From Candidatus Zhuqueibacterota bacterium (GTDB taxonomy: Bacteria > Zhuqueibacterota > Zhuqueibacteria > Oceanimicrobiales > Oceanimicrobiaceae), in assembly GCA_029262055.1 (NCBI GenBank), contig JAJDAD010000091.1:1-64000 (forward strand): DNA of 64,000 nt. Reading direction: 5' to 3'. The translations under genes and the position numbers were made by a program. The first letter of the stretch is position 1. Each line of letters starts with the position of its first letter. The notes below the pieces were generated by a model that had not been told where the DNA came from, did no database searches, and worked only from the letters and a program-made list of their open reading frames with translations. Of the stretch, positions 52,313 to 61,307 are shown piece by piece.

Positions 52313-54400
52313 CTACCAAGTCCCCCGGGTTTTTGCCACTTTTATGATTCTCTCGTCTTCGGAAATGACTGTAATGGGTGCAGTCACACCGGATTCCTCA
52401 CCGAGCAGGAAGTTCAGCAGGAACTGGTCGATCTTGCGGTATTTCAGTTTAGCATTAACGTGCAGCTCCGACAAATTGGTGGCAGGCAATTCAAATTGAA
52501 ATGACTCGGGAGGCAGCCCTTCGCCGTCGGAAGCCGTCATGCTGGACGGACAGGGAAAAGCAAATTCCGCCCGGTCGGAAAAACCAGGAAACAGGGCCCG
52601 CCGGAAACGCACGCCGACCATTTCCCACAGGTTGTGCCGGTCAATAAGGTTGCCATACTGGTCGACAGCTTCAGCTTTGAAAATGAAGGCGCCGGGCTTG
52701 ATGAAGTTTCGGTCGTCGATGCCGCCGGAATGATAGACCAGACGCCCACTCTCGTCCTTAACGGTCAGCTCGACCCAGGCCTGAATAATGTCCAGTGGTC
52801 CGGTGGGAAAGTCATGCCCGACCTTGTTGTTGATCATGTTCGCCACGACCTTGACTTTCTCACCAGGTTTAACTTCCTCCGGGACGTCCAGTGTGATCGG
52901 GACGGCAGGTCCTTTCTGCCACTTATCAGCTATTTCCGGTATGTCGAATTCTCCCTGCAGCCATTGCTCGGTGAGCGCCGTATGTTCGTCGGCACCCGGC
53001 AGGCCGAGCAACTTGGGCACAAACTGATTTGCTGCCAAAAAGCGGTGGCTGCGGTGTTTGCCATCGTTGGTGTTGCGATTGTAGTCCAGCGCATCGCCAC
53101 TGGCAGGGTCTTTTGAGTCGGTCAGTGGCATGTGGCACTCGCGGCACTCGACGGTTTTTTCCGGATCATCGGGATGGTTCCAGCGGCTCTTGCGCCAGTT
53201 ATCGTACTGATTCTGCAGTTGCACCCACCCGACGTTGTTTACTTCCTGGTCGATAAACTGTTTATGGCATGCCGCGCAAAACTCGGGACTTTTGAAAAGG
53301 CGATGCTGCAGACTCTCGATGTGCTGCTTCGGATAGGCACGGATAAGAAAATCACTAACTATCTGGGCCGCCCGTCCCTCATGCAACTCAAACATATAGC
53401 GCTTCGGTTGTGTCATAACATAGTTGGCATTGCCTTTTATGTCTGTCTCTTTGATTGCGTGGCACGCAATGCAGGAGACGCCTTCCTGATAGCCGGCCAA
53501 ATTCGTGAGGTTGTCATTGAAAATATTCTTGGCACCAGAAAACAGGGAAATCGGGTCGTGACAGCCGCCGCAGTAACGGGTGGACTCAGCTCCATTCTGT
53601 TTTGCCATCACTTCCTGAACAGCCTGAAATGCCGGATCTTTGGCCGAATAAGCGTGTGCGCTCACCTGCCACTCCGAAACGATCTCTTCGTGACACCCTG
53701 AGCGACCACAACCCTCTGAGCCAGACAGCGAGCGCGTATCGAACGCACCCCCGGTTGACGTGTTTGCCAGACTGGGTGCGAAAGGCCGGTCAGGGCCATA
53801 GAGGTAACTGTAGTCCTCCGGAAACTCATTCTGCAGTTGCAACGGCTCATAAGCATACGTGAACAGGCCGACCAAAACAAATAAAAGGACTGTGGCGAGA
53901 ATTGTCTGCAGGCCATAACTTTTCTCTGCGGCTGCTACGGCATTCATTGCCTCCGTACGCGCACTTCGATAATCGCGCCACCAGATCAAGACGATATGTG
54001 GCGTCAAGAAGGCAATCAGAGCAAACGTAGCAATAATGTGGACCAGGTCCCACGCGGGCCCAATTCGATATTGAAACAAAGCCTGGAAAGTCAAAACCAG
54101 GCCGGAAATGACCGCCGCAATGGTGATTGCCATTGCCAAGTAACCGGTCAGCTTAAGATGAGTCATGCTTTGACTGCGATAAATGAGCCAGTGCCGAATC
54201 TGGTACCATGCAAAAGGAATAACGAAAACCAGACCAAGGACTGTGTGCAATATCACCATTGTCTGGTTTGTGACATTGAATGGTAACAGGTAAATTGCCA
54301 GGCCGGTCAAGGTCTCAAAAAGCAAGAAGCTAGAAACAAAAATGACTAATTTCTGTTGCCACTCTGATGACCTGGACCCCTTGTTCGTCGATTCCTTCAT
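52313..54400 (-). CDS. Membrane cytochrome b-like / multihaem cytochrome c fusion
   Basis: A 695-residue redox protein; ATG at 54400 behind TTGGGAG. Residues about 15-185 hold five membrane helices with histidines at places fit for b-haems (MVILHTVLG, IRHWLIY, LVHIIATF, TPHIVLIWW). The outer part then carries five c-haem motifs between about residues 230 and 440: an atypical CGRSGCH (CX4CH), and CGGCH, CIACH, CAACH and CRECH, in the style of cytochrome c554. The last 230 residues are a beta-rich domain with NNKVGHDFPTGPLDI. It would move electrons between the quinone pool and periplasmic partners, possibly the molybdoenzyme of the same operon. Confidence 0.85.
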   Translation of the reverse strand: MKESTNKGSRSSEWQQKLVIFVSSFLLFETLTGLAIYLLPFNVTNQTMVILHTVLGLVFVIPFAWYQIRHWLIYRSQSMTHLKLTGYLAMAITIAAVISGLVLTFQALFQYRIGPAWDLVHIIATFALIAFLTPHIVLIWWRDYRSARTEAMNAVAAAEKSYGLQTILATVLLFVLVGLFTYAYEPLQLQNEFPEDYSYLYGPDRPFAPSLANTSTGGAFDTRSLSGSEGCGRSGCHEEIVSEWQVSAHAYSAKDPAFQAVQEVMAKQNGAESTRYCGGCHDPISLFSGAKNIFNDNLTNLAGYQEGVSCIACHAIKETDIKGNANYVMTQPKRYMFELHEGRAAQIVSDFLIRAYPKQHIESLQHRLFKSPEFCAACHKQFIDQEVNNVGWVQLQNQYDNWRKSRWNHPDDPEKTVECRECHMPLTDSKDPASGDALDYNRNTNDGKHRSHRFLAANQFVPKLLGLPGADEHTALTEQWLQGEFDIPEIADKWQKGPAVPITLDVPEEVKPGEKVKVVANMINNKVGHDFPTGPLDIIQAWVELTVKDESGRLVYHSGGIDDRNFIKPGAFIFKAEAVDQYGNLIDRHNLWEMVGVRFRRALFPGFSDRAEFAFPCPSSMTASDGEGLPPESFQFELPATNLSELHVNAKLKYRKIDQFLLNFLLGEESGVTAPITVISEDERIIKVAKTRGTW

Positions 54401-54763
54401 AATTCTTCTCCCAAGACGTGGTAATTGCTTCATTCAAGATGTATGACGACCGGTCATGGGCGTCACGCTGGATCACTACTCTGTCAAAGCAGACTTGCAC
54501 CGGGGATGCCGGCAAAACCGAGAGGTCGCAAAACCGTCGCCGGCCTGGTGAGAGTGTTCGTCAGATTTACGAAATGTTACAATATAGCCAAAATAGTGCC
54601 AGACTCTCTGAGGCTAATGCCTCTGTATGATCAGGGAGATTTTATTCGGAGTGAGAAAAACGCCGTCTGGATTCTTAAAACCCGGAAAATATCTTCACAC
54701 CCGGCAAAAGTCGGAGAGAGCGCATTTCTATCAAAAACTCGAAGATGAATCCTCCAGCACTTG
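54401..54763. other. 363-bp gap between the NHEJ and cytochrome operons
   Basis: It separates the TPR gene at 54764 from the cytochrome gene start and must hold the promoter of the cytochrome operon. No hairpin terminator, repeat or credible gene is seen; short plus-strand open frames show no recognisable features. Confidence 0.4.
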
Positions 54764-55375
54764 TCAGCCCCGTGCAGAAACGCAATGCTGCAGGTTGTGC
54801 AACAAATCGTCTGCCTTACATCCCTCAGTGCCGGAAACGAGCTCCCTGTACTTACCAAGGGCTGAGATTGCTCCCTTTAGGTCCCCCGCGGTTGCCAGGG
54901 CCAGGCCCAGATTGAAGTAGACATTGGCGAAAGTCGGGGCGATTCTAGCAGCGATTTCATAATGCTCCCGGGCCAACCGCATATCTTCGATGTCAAAATA
55001 AAGATTGCCGAGATTGAAGTGTGACTCCAAGTGTCTCGGATCCTCCGCGAGTGACTCGGCAAAGCAGTTGAACGCCTCTTCGGTCAGGCCTTGTTTCGAT
55101 TCGAGAATACCCAGGTTGCAGTAAGCATCCGCGACACAATCACCAGCCGAGATCGCTTTACCGTATAAGGTGCGGGCCTGGGCATCGTCCTGTCCGTCAA
55201 CATGAAGCGCCTCCTCGAAAGGGCTCAGCCGCGCCGGCAAGCTTACAATGCGGGCGGACTCACTAAACAGGTTTAGCTGGCCGTGTCGTTCCGGGTCTGG
55301 CTTCTTACGCCGTCTGACTCGTGCAAAGCCAAACTTGGCAGGCGGTTGGGTTGGTAAAGAAAGGACATTTGCCAT
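54764..55375 (-). CDS. TPR protein co-encoded with Ku
   Basis: A 203-residue soluble protein without a signal peptide, so probably cytoplasmic. The first 50 residues are basic (GFARVRRRKKPDPERHGQ), and the rest are about four TPRs (DAYCNLGILESKQGLTEEAF, LESHFNLGNLYFDIEDMRLA, ANVYFNLGLALATAGDLKGA). The ATG at 55375 lies 9 bases after the ku stop with no strong ribosome site. Its place suggests a partner of the end-joining machinery, but TPR genes are common and this could be chance. Confidence 0.75.
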   Translation of the reverse strand: MANVLSLPTQPPAKFGFARVRRRKKPDPERHGQLNLFSESARIVSLPARLSPFEEALHVDGQDDAQARTLYGKAISAGDCVADAYCNLGILESKQGLTEEAFNCFAESLAEDPRHLESHFNLGNLYFDIEDMRLAREHYEIAARIAPTFANVYFNLGLALATAGDLKGAISALGKYRELVSGTEGCKADDLLHNLQHCVSARG

Positions 55376-55384
55376 CGGTTTGTG

Positions 55385-56230
55385 CTATGCCGTCTTTCGC
55401 CGTTTTCTTGTTTCGGCGCCCGCCTTCTTGCCCGTGGCTCTTTTCATCGGCTTTTTTTCTGCTGCTGCTTGCTCGATACTCGCCTTCAGCGCCGTCATAA
55501 TGTCGACCACCGGTTGTTCTTCTTCCTCGATGGCGACCACTTCCTTTCCGTCGATCTTTTGCGCGATTAGTTCCTTGACCGCATCTTTGTAAGTGTCCCG
55601 TAGCTCGATCTGGTCGAAAGACTTGCTCATGGAGTCGACCAGAGTCTGAGCCAGTTTGAGCTGATCTTCATCCGCTACAGCATCATCAAGCTGTGGCACA
55701 TCTTTGACCGCCCGCACCTCCTGCGGATAGCGCAGTTTGTACATGATCAATCCACCGTCCGCATGCGGCGCCATCAGCATGACGCTCTCGCGATCACGCA
55801 GCACGACCTTTCCGATCCCGAGCTTGTTGCTGCGTCGCAGAGTCTCACAAAGCAAGGCGTATGCTTTGGAGGCGACCTCCCCGTCAGGCCCGGCAAAATA
55901 GGGCGCATCGTATAGCGTCGCCGGGACCTCGGATGCATCCACGAAGCCCTGGATCTCAATGACCTTCGTGCTTTTGAGCTTCAGCTTCTCCAGATCGCCC
56001 GGTTTGATGATAACGTACTGGTCGGGTTCATATTTATATCCTTTGACCAGATCTTCCTGCTTGAGAACTTCATCGCATTTCTTGCAGCGTTTCTCATATC
56101 GGACCGGGCTGTTGTCGTCTTTGTGAAGCTGATTAAAACGAATGGTTTCTGCGGTTTCTATGGCATTATAAATCCGCACCGGGATGGTTACCAGTGAGAA
56201 TCGAATATGGCCTCTCCAAATAGCTCGCAT
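55385..56230 (-). CDS. ku: Bacterial Ku DNA-end-binding protein
   Basis: A 281-residue homodimeric ring protein that binds double-strand breaks and recruits ligase D. The start ATG at 56230 (MRAIWRGHIRFSLVTIPVRI) is the conserved bacterial Ku opening; upstream in-frame codons are unlikely, and GAGGG precedes the ATG. Other family marks are RYEKRCKKCDEVLKQEDLVK, YALLCETLRRSNKLGIGKVV and DQLKLAQTLVDSM. The Lys/Arg-rich tail (AEKKPMKRATGKKAGAETRK) is typical of Ku with DNA-threading activity. It shares an operon with ligD. Confidence 0.95.
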   Translation of the reverse strand: MRAIWRGHIRFSLVTIPVRIYNAIETAETIRFNQLHKDDNSPVRYEKRCKKCDEVLKQEDLVKGYKYEPDQYVIIKPGDLEKLKLKSTKVIEIQGFVDASEVPATLYDAPYFAGPDGEVASKAYALLCETLRRSNKLGIGKVVLRDRESVMLMAPHADGGLIMYKLRYPQEVRAVKDVPQLDDAVADEDQLKLAQTLVDSMSKSFDQIELRDTYKDAVKELIAQKIDGKEVVAIEEEEQPVVDIMTALKASIEQAAAEKKPMKRATGKKAGAETRKRRKTA

Positions 56231-56275
56231 AGGTACCCTCGCAAATACGTAGCTTACAGACAATTGAATTAAGTC

Positions 56276-56304
56276 AAACTACTTGATATTATTTAAATTG
56301 TCAA
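56276..56304 (-). promoter_or_regulatory. Possible internal promoter for ku
   Basis: A perfect TTGACA (56304-56299 on the minus strand) is followed after 17 bases by TAGTTT, a weak -10. GACAATT here and AATTGTC near 56253 form a 7-bp inverted repeat that could be an operator. It would allow ku and the TPR gene to be transcribed apart from ligD. Confidence 0.3.
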
Positions 56305-56344
56305 GCTAAACCAGACTGCCCTGCACGGACTTCTAGGGCCGGGG

Positions 56345-56779
56345 TTAGTAGCCTTGTCCATGCCTTTCGGCCCAATCGCTTAGAGTGCCTAAGTCCTCAT
56401 CGGATAATTTTGCCTGCGGATGCAGGGGCAGGTAAAACCACAAAGGCATGGACCCCGCCTCCACTTCTTCCCGGATTTCCGACCAGATGCCACGCCTTTC
56501 CTCTACTGAATACCGACTCCAGGTAGAAAAATTGAGGTGCTCCCTTGCTTCCGTTATATCATGGACTACCAGCCATGAGACCGGTGCGACATAACCATAC
56601 CAGGGCCACTTGCTTTCATGCGAATGGCAATCGTAACAGGAACGCTCGAGAATATCCCGAACCAGGACCGACGCGACAACTTCTGATTCGACCGGTGGAT
56701 TACTGCGGTCCACAGGAACGAATTGGATAGCGATCAAGATGATTCCTAAGACGGCTAATGCCCACTTGACGACTTTCAT
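56345..56779 (-). CDS. Haem-binding-domain (Haem_bd) cytochrome c-like protein
   Basis: A 144-residue exported protein; ATG at 56779 behind GGGGAG. A hydrophobic N-terminal helix (KWALAVLGIILIAIQFV) acts as signal or anchor. The domain has the single c-haem motif CYDCH followed by SHESKWPWYGYVAPVSWLV, the hallmark of the Haem_bd family, and the HLNFSTW block. Periplasmic, role unknown. Its insertion between ligD and ku, DNA-repair genes of the cytoplasm, is unexpected. Confidence 0.88.
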   Translation of the reverse strand: MKVVKWALAVLGIILIAIQFVPVDRSNPPVESEVVASVLVRDILERSCYDCHSHESKWPWYGYVAPVSWLVVHDITEAREHLNFSTWSRYSVEERRGIWSEIREEVEAGSMPLWFYLPLHPQAKLSDEDLGTLSDWAERHGQGY

Positions 56780-56829
56780 TCTGTGCTCCCCTTATTGGTT
56801 GCATTTGTGTGCGCCACACAATGGGCAAG

Positions 56830-59160
56830 TTATTGTTCCTGTAAGTCCGGCCGCAGCCTGACAAAAACCGGCTCACGGTAAGTGCCGTTCTTAGTTATGG
56901 AGGCGTACTCAATCTCACAATACAGCCTGGGCTGAAGCCAGACGGTATTCGCGTTGTCGGGTGGTTTCTCCTCGACCGGACGCTTTGCGGTTTCTATTTC
57001 CTGAACCGCGCTAAAAACGCTCTTCAGCAGATTGCTGTCGAACCCCGTTCCGACTTTGCCGCGATAGATGAGCTGGGCCTCATTTCGCTGTGCCAATTGC
57101 AGCGCGCCGAACGCTGTCGCGCGCCCGCCTCTACCTTTGGTATATCCGATGATCAGACATTCCGTGGTCTGACGCGCCTTGATTTTGTACCAGTTCCCGC
57201 TGCGTTTACCGGGCAGGTATTTGCTGGTACAGTCCTTGGCGACAATTCCTTCCAGCCCCATCTGGCGGGATGCCTCAAACAATTGCTTACCGGTCGTCAC
57301 GTATTCGCTTACACGATACGGCGTGTCTCTCTTGATAGTATCCGTCATCCACTCGCGCCGACGTATCAGCGGATCGTTGGTCAGGTGGCGGCCATCCAGA
57401 TAGAGACAGTCGAAGATGTAACATACGACCGGATTCGTTTGCCGGGCGCGTTCAATTGCGCCTGCGCTACGCAGCTGCATCCGCTTGATCACCTTCCTGA
57501 AATCCGGGCGTCCAGCCGGGTCGAGGCAGACTATCTCGGCATCAAATAACGCCGACGTCGCCCGAAAGGCCTGCTCCGGCACCAACAGCTCAGGAAAACT
57601 GTCGGTGATGTCGTTCTGATTACGGCTTCGAATACGTAACTTGCCTTCGTCCAGGGAAAACAAAGCCCTAATGCCATCCCATTTCACCTCATAGATGTAG
57701 TTTTCCCCGACGGGGGGATTCCTTAAACTCTGTGCGAGCATCGGATCTATTTCATCCTGCAGCCAATCGATCTGGGAAGTGTCCAGACGCTCCAAAAGCC
57801 ACTCGTTTCCCTTTGTCTGATAAATTCTGTACTCGGCGCTTAACTCCTTACTCTGCAGGCGAAAATACATGCCGTCCTTCTTTTTCTTGGTCACCTCGTA
57901 CTTTCCGAGCGCGTATATCCACATCATCCCCCCGCCGTATTCACCCTTAGGGATTTCACCCTCAAACGTCAGGTATTTCATAGGGTGATCTTCAGTCTGC
58001 ACTGCCAGCCGCTTGATGCCCGGCCGGGGTGGCAGGCCGCGCGGGACGGCCCATGATTTGAGTGTGCCATCCTGCTCCAGGCGTAAATCGTAGTGCAACC
58101 GGCTGGCGTGATGCCGATGAACCACAAAACCGTTCCCTGCTCCGACAGCCACCTCGGCACTGGGTTCAGGCGTGCGGGAAAAGCTGCGCTTCTTTGCATA
58201 AACATCCAACGCTTCGGGCGTCTTTCTCTTCCCTGAGGGGGGTAAGCTGACAGCTTGCGGCGCTGCAGCAGGTTTCTCTGTGTGTAAATGCGCAGCGTAG
58301 GCCCCGATCCCTTCCCATGCATCGCCTTCCTTGATGACTCGCTCAACAACATTCCGTACATCAAACTCAGCGGGGCTTTGCACCCGTTCTAATTCTTCCC
58401 ATGTCAGCGGCATAGAGACCGGCGCACTGCCACTGCCGCGCAAACTGTACGGCGAGACGATCGATTGTCCGGCCCGGTTACGGTAAATGTCGATGAGTAT
58501 TTTCCCTTTGCGCGCATCTTTCTTGATGTGTAAAGTCGTGGATTGGCTGTTTGCGGACACAAAGGGCTTGGCCATGACGAGCGCAGCTTCAAACACGGTA
58601 GGGAAGTCCCATTTTGCCTGAACCGGTACGACAATGTGCAATCCTTTGCCACCGGTCGTCTTGACAAATGGAAAGTAACCATACTGTTCTATATGCTGCT
58701 TCAGCCTAAAAGCAACTTCCTGCACACGCCCGAAGACCTCACCTTCCGGCGGATCCAGGTCGAAAACGAAATAGTCAGCATGCTGAAAATGCGGGCTGCG
58801 GCAATGATACTGGTGAATCTCGAGGCAGGCTAAATTCGCCAGCCAAACCAGCGAAGCATCCTCGGTCGCGATAATGTAGTCAGGGTCCTTGCCTTCACCG
58901 AGTTTAACATGCTCCAGCCAGTCAGGTGTCCAACCTGGTCTGTTCTTCTGGAAAAACCGTTCGCCCGCCACACCATCAGGAAAACGCACCAACGACAATG
59001 GACGCCCCTTAATGTGACTTAAGATAGTCGGCGCGATTTTAAGATAGTACTGGACCACCTCGGCCTTAACCACCCCGGTTTCCGGGAAGAGAATCTTTTG
59101 CAGATTCGATAGATCGATCCTGCGCTTCCCAACCTGTACAAGCTGTGACGTTCTGGCCAT
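56830..59160 (-). CDS. ligD: Multifunctional DNA ligase D
   Basis: A 776-residue end-joining enzyme in the order polymerase - phosphoesterase - ligase. The primase/polymerase domain (about 1-300) has YFVFDLDPPEG with the metal-binding DxD and KTTGGKGLHIVVPV. The 3'-phosphoesterase (about 335-480) has FVVHRHHASRLHYDLRLE and GEYGGGMMWIY. The ATP-dependent ligase (about 485-776) has the nucleotide-accepting lysine in YEVKWDGIRALF, DAEIVCLD, EGIVAKDCTSKY and WYKIKARQT, and a C-terminal OB domain. With Ku it repairs double-strand breaks. All key residues look intact. It is the first gene of the operon with the Haem_bd, ku and TPR genes. Confidence 0.95.
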   Translation of the reverse strand: MARTSQLVQVGKRRIDLSNLQKILFPETGVVKAEVVQYYLKIAPTILSHIKGRPLSLVRFPDGVAGERFFQKNRPGWTPDWLEHVKLGEGKDPDYIIATEDASLVWLANLACLEIHQYHCRSPHFQHADYFVFDLDPPEGEVFGRVQEVAFRLKQHIEQYGYFPFVKTTGGKGLHIVVPVQAKWDFPTVFEAALVMAKPFVSANSQSTTLHIKKDARKGKILIDIYRNRAGQSIVSPYSLRGSGSAPVSMPLTWEELERVQSPAEFDVRNVVERVIKEGDAWEGIGAYAAHLHTEKPAAAPQAVSLPPSGKRKTPEALDVYAKKRSFSRTPEPSAEVAVGAGNGFVVHRHHASRLHYDLRLEQDGTLKSWAVPRGLPPRPGIKRLAVQTEDHPMKYLTFEGEIPKGEYGGGMMWIYALGKYEVTKKKKDGMYFRLQSKELSAEYRIYQTKGNEWLLERLDTSQIDWLQDEIDPMLAQSLRNPPVGENYIYEVKWDGIRALFSLDEGKLRIRSRNQNDITDSFPELLVPEQAFRATSALFDAEIVCLDPAGRPDFRKVIKRMQLRSAGAIERARQTNPVVCYIFDCLYLDGRHLTNDPLIRRREWMTDTIKRDTPYRVSEYVTTGKQLFEASRQMGLEGIVAKDCTSKYLPGKRSGNWYKIKARQTTECLIIGYTKGRGGRATAFGALQLAQRNEAQLIYRGKVGTGFDSNLLKSVFSAVQEIETAKRPVEEKPPDNANTVWLQPRLYCEIEYASITKNGTYREPVFVRLRPDLQEQ

Positions 59161-59742
59161 TGATATGGTTCTGATAAACTGCGGACAAATAGATGAAGAC
59201 TTGGACAGATAGAATTAAGCCATTCCAAGTCCTTTTGGCAAATGAAATCTGGCCCGTTGCCGAACCGAAGCAATAGTCGACTCAGTCCCAAAGTCGTGCC
59301 ACCGCGGCGCTCTGTTCCTGGAACACAGCAACTCACAAGATCGCCTGTAATGTCCGCTTCAGGCAGGCCCATTCCAATGGAATGAGCGGTCGACCCTTCA
59401 GTCGCGAGCAACGAAGTTCACTGCGATTCAACTATGGCACCCGCGCCTAAGCAGGCACTGGCAGGCGAGCTTTCGAATAGCAGGGGGCCCAGCATAACCT
59501 GGTCTCTAATACCAGACAACAGAGGCGAATGGGCTGGGTGGCTGCAGAATAAACGAACGAATTTGAGAAAACTACAGAAAGGGCTTGGGCCACGCGCTGA
59601 CACCAGGGCGATATTTCTCACTCATAACGGCGCCAGCTGCGAACCATCCGTTTTGAAAACTGACCATCACCACTGCTACGATGATGGCAGGTTTCAAGCT
59701 CGCAGTCAGAGATAGGAAGCAACCGTTGTGTACGATCACCGG
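59161..59742. other. 582-bp gap between ligD and the small lipoprotein gene
   Basis: The region lies upstream of ligD and downstream of the lipoprotein gene, both on the minus strand. I see no strong hairpin, repeat, tRNA-like fold or credible gene; plus-strand open frames at 59434-59715 and 59681-59893 lack recognisable features. Confidence 0.4.
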
Positions 59743-60213
59743 CTATTTGTTGTCAGAAACCTGGCGTTGCAGAACCAACACAGAAGTAGCGTGTCGCAAG
59801 GTCAAGCGATCACCGTTTACGGTAAAGATGCTTATTTCGGTCTCACCGGTGAGGCTATTCGTTGTCTTCAGTGTATCAAGGCTGATCTGGTAAGACCCGC
59901 GGGTGGTATCCTCATAAACATCCTGTCTGTATCCTGGCCGCGAGGATATTACCCGCCAGATTGTCTCATAACGGTCGTCATCCGAAAAGTGTGACTTGAT
60001 GTTCACGTTGCGCATCTCACCTTCACCGATGTCGGTTTTGATCCCGGCTTTCAGCGTCAGGTCATCCTGCATATCTGTCAACGTAAGCAGGTGCCATCTA
60101 CCTACTATCTCCCGATTCGGCGCATCGCCGGATGGCAGCCCCTGACACCCAAAACCGAGGATGATTAGCACTGTACCAAGTAAAAGCGCAATCCGATGTC
60201 TATTTTGCAGCAA
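59743..60213 (-). CDS. Small lipoprotein, function unknown
   Basis: About 156 residues. I place the start at TTG 60213, seven bases after GGAG, because it gives a clean lipoprotein signal (LLQNRHRIALLLG then IILGFGC); an upstream ATG at 60291 would leave a 26-residue charged extension. The mature part is a small beta domain (IVGRWHLLTLTDMQDD, RYETIWRVISSRPGYR, LTGETEISIFTVNGDRLT) resembling lipocalin-like 'Lipocalin_4/5' modules only in general pattern. It follows the receptor/lipoprotein group after 177 bases. Confidence 0.55.
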   Translation of the reverse strand: MLQNRHRIALLLGTVLIILGFGCQGLPSGDAPNREIVGRWHLLTLTDMQDDLTLKAGIKTDIGEGEMRNVNIKSHFSDDDRYETIWRVISSRPGYRQDVYEDTTRGSYQISLDTLKTTNSLTGETEISIFTVNGDRLTLRHATSVLVLQRQVSDNK

Positions 60214-60390
60214 TTCGAATCTCCAGTTTTGCTTAATGATGCCCTCAACAATACCTAATTTAATTATAATAAATAACTCATCTCTAAACAAGCGCCGTTT
60301 GACAGTTATTTTGAAGGTGTGAAAGATGTGCGCCCCCGCTACTCAAGCAAACGCCAAACAACGCTGTCCACAAAAGGTCGATCAGGTGCG

Positions 60391-61263
60391 CTAAGGTGTG
60401 ACGCGGAAGAACCTACTCTGACCCTCCCGCTGAAAAGGTATCCTGACATAGTCCGGCCCGAACTCCTCAATTACAACGCCGAGACTCCGAATTAGTCCCG
60501 GCGGGAGGTCAGGGTTGGTCACAAGAACGTATGGAATGACTTCGTAGAAACCCGGGAGCAAATCCTCCGGCAACAGTGGCCTCACCATCACGCGTATCTC
60601 CTCCTGAGCGCCGACGCTCACTAGGTCCCTGTCCACGGGACTGGCAACCGTCGAACTCAGAATGGTCACCGCACCCGTATCGACATTCCTAAAAAACAAC
60701 GGCCCGAATAAGGAACCGACCTTTCCAGGAAACAACACCTCGACGGAATCACGCACAGCCTGCAACGTCACATTGACACTCACAAGCACATCCGATTTTC
60801 CGGCAACGACCGCAATCTCACTTAGAGCCACTGTCACTGGTGAGACTTCGGTGCTGATGCGCAATGTTTGCAGCAAGCGCTTGGTCTCGATCACGTCCTG
60901 TAGCCGATTGAGTTCACCCGAAGACACCAACTCACCCCCCCTAACCAACAACCTGGCTTTCTCCAATGTGAAATTACCGACGAAATAGTAGAGGGTAAAA
61001 CCACCGGTAACACCGGAGGTGCTTTGCAGGTCAGGCGGCGGCAGAGTCAGTTCAAAGAAACCGCGAGCGTCAGCCCGGGTACCAATATCAAAGCCATCGA
61101 GCCAGACATAGACGTTCTCGGGATTCCCGCTCGTTCCCAACTCTACTCGGCCACGCACTGTTCTCCTTGCAGCGACTATTTCGTCGGCACTACTGACCGC
61201 ACTCTCTTCGCAACTCAGAAGTAAAAGACAATAGGCGACGGTTGAGCAGTAAAAGCCTCTCAT
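60391..61263 (-). CDS. Lipoprotein with carboxypeptidase-regulatory-like domain (pair member 2)
   Basis: A 290-residue lipoprotein (CLLLLSCEESAV lipobox). The first 100 residues after the Cys form a beta-sandwich of carboxypeptidase-regulatory type (RTVRGRVELGTSGNPENVYV ... GTRADARGFFELTLPP), followed by a conserved patch GVTGGFTLYYFVGNFTLEKA. The rest is Ig-like (KSDVLVSVNVTLQAVRDS ... VEVLFPGKVGSLFGPLFFR). It is a clear paralogue of the protein at 61308-62195, which precedes it by 44 bases. Function unknown; the pair follows a TonB receptor and may help ligand capture. Confidence 0.7.
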   Translation of the reverse strand: MRGFYCSTVAYCLLLLSCEESAVSSADEIVAARRTVRGRVELGTSGNPENVYVWLDGFDIGTRADARGFFELTLPPPDLQSTSGVTGGFTLYYFVGNFTLEKARLLVRGGELVSSGELNRLQDVIETKRLLQTLRISTEVSPVTVALSEIAVVAGKSDVLVSVNVTLQAVRDSVEVLFPGKVGSLFGPLFFRNVDTGAVTILSSTVASPVDRDLVSVGAQEEIRVMVRPLLPEDLLPGFYEVIPYVLVTNPDLPPGLIRSLGVVIEEFGPDYVRIPFQREGQSRFFRVTP

Positions 61264-61307
61264 ACCTATATCCCGGCATCGTGAAGAATCTAAATGACAA
61301 TAAGGCC

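Noticed and set aside
59434-59893. Plus-strand open frames in the gap before the small lipoprotein gene
   Set aside because: No ribosome site, no signal peptide or domain, and part overlaps the lipoprotein gene on the other strand.
60214-60291. N-terminal extension of the small lipoprotein from the ATG at 60291
   Set aside because: It would place 26 charged and mixed residues before the lipoprotein signal, whereas the TTG at 60213 has GGAG at ideal spacing and a clean signal peptide.
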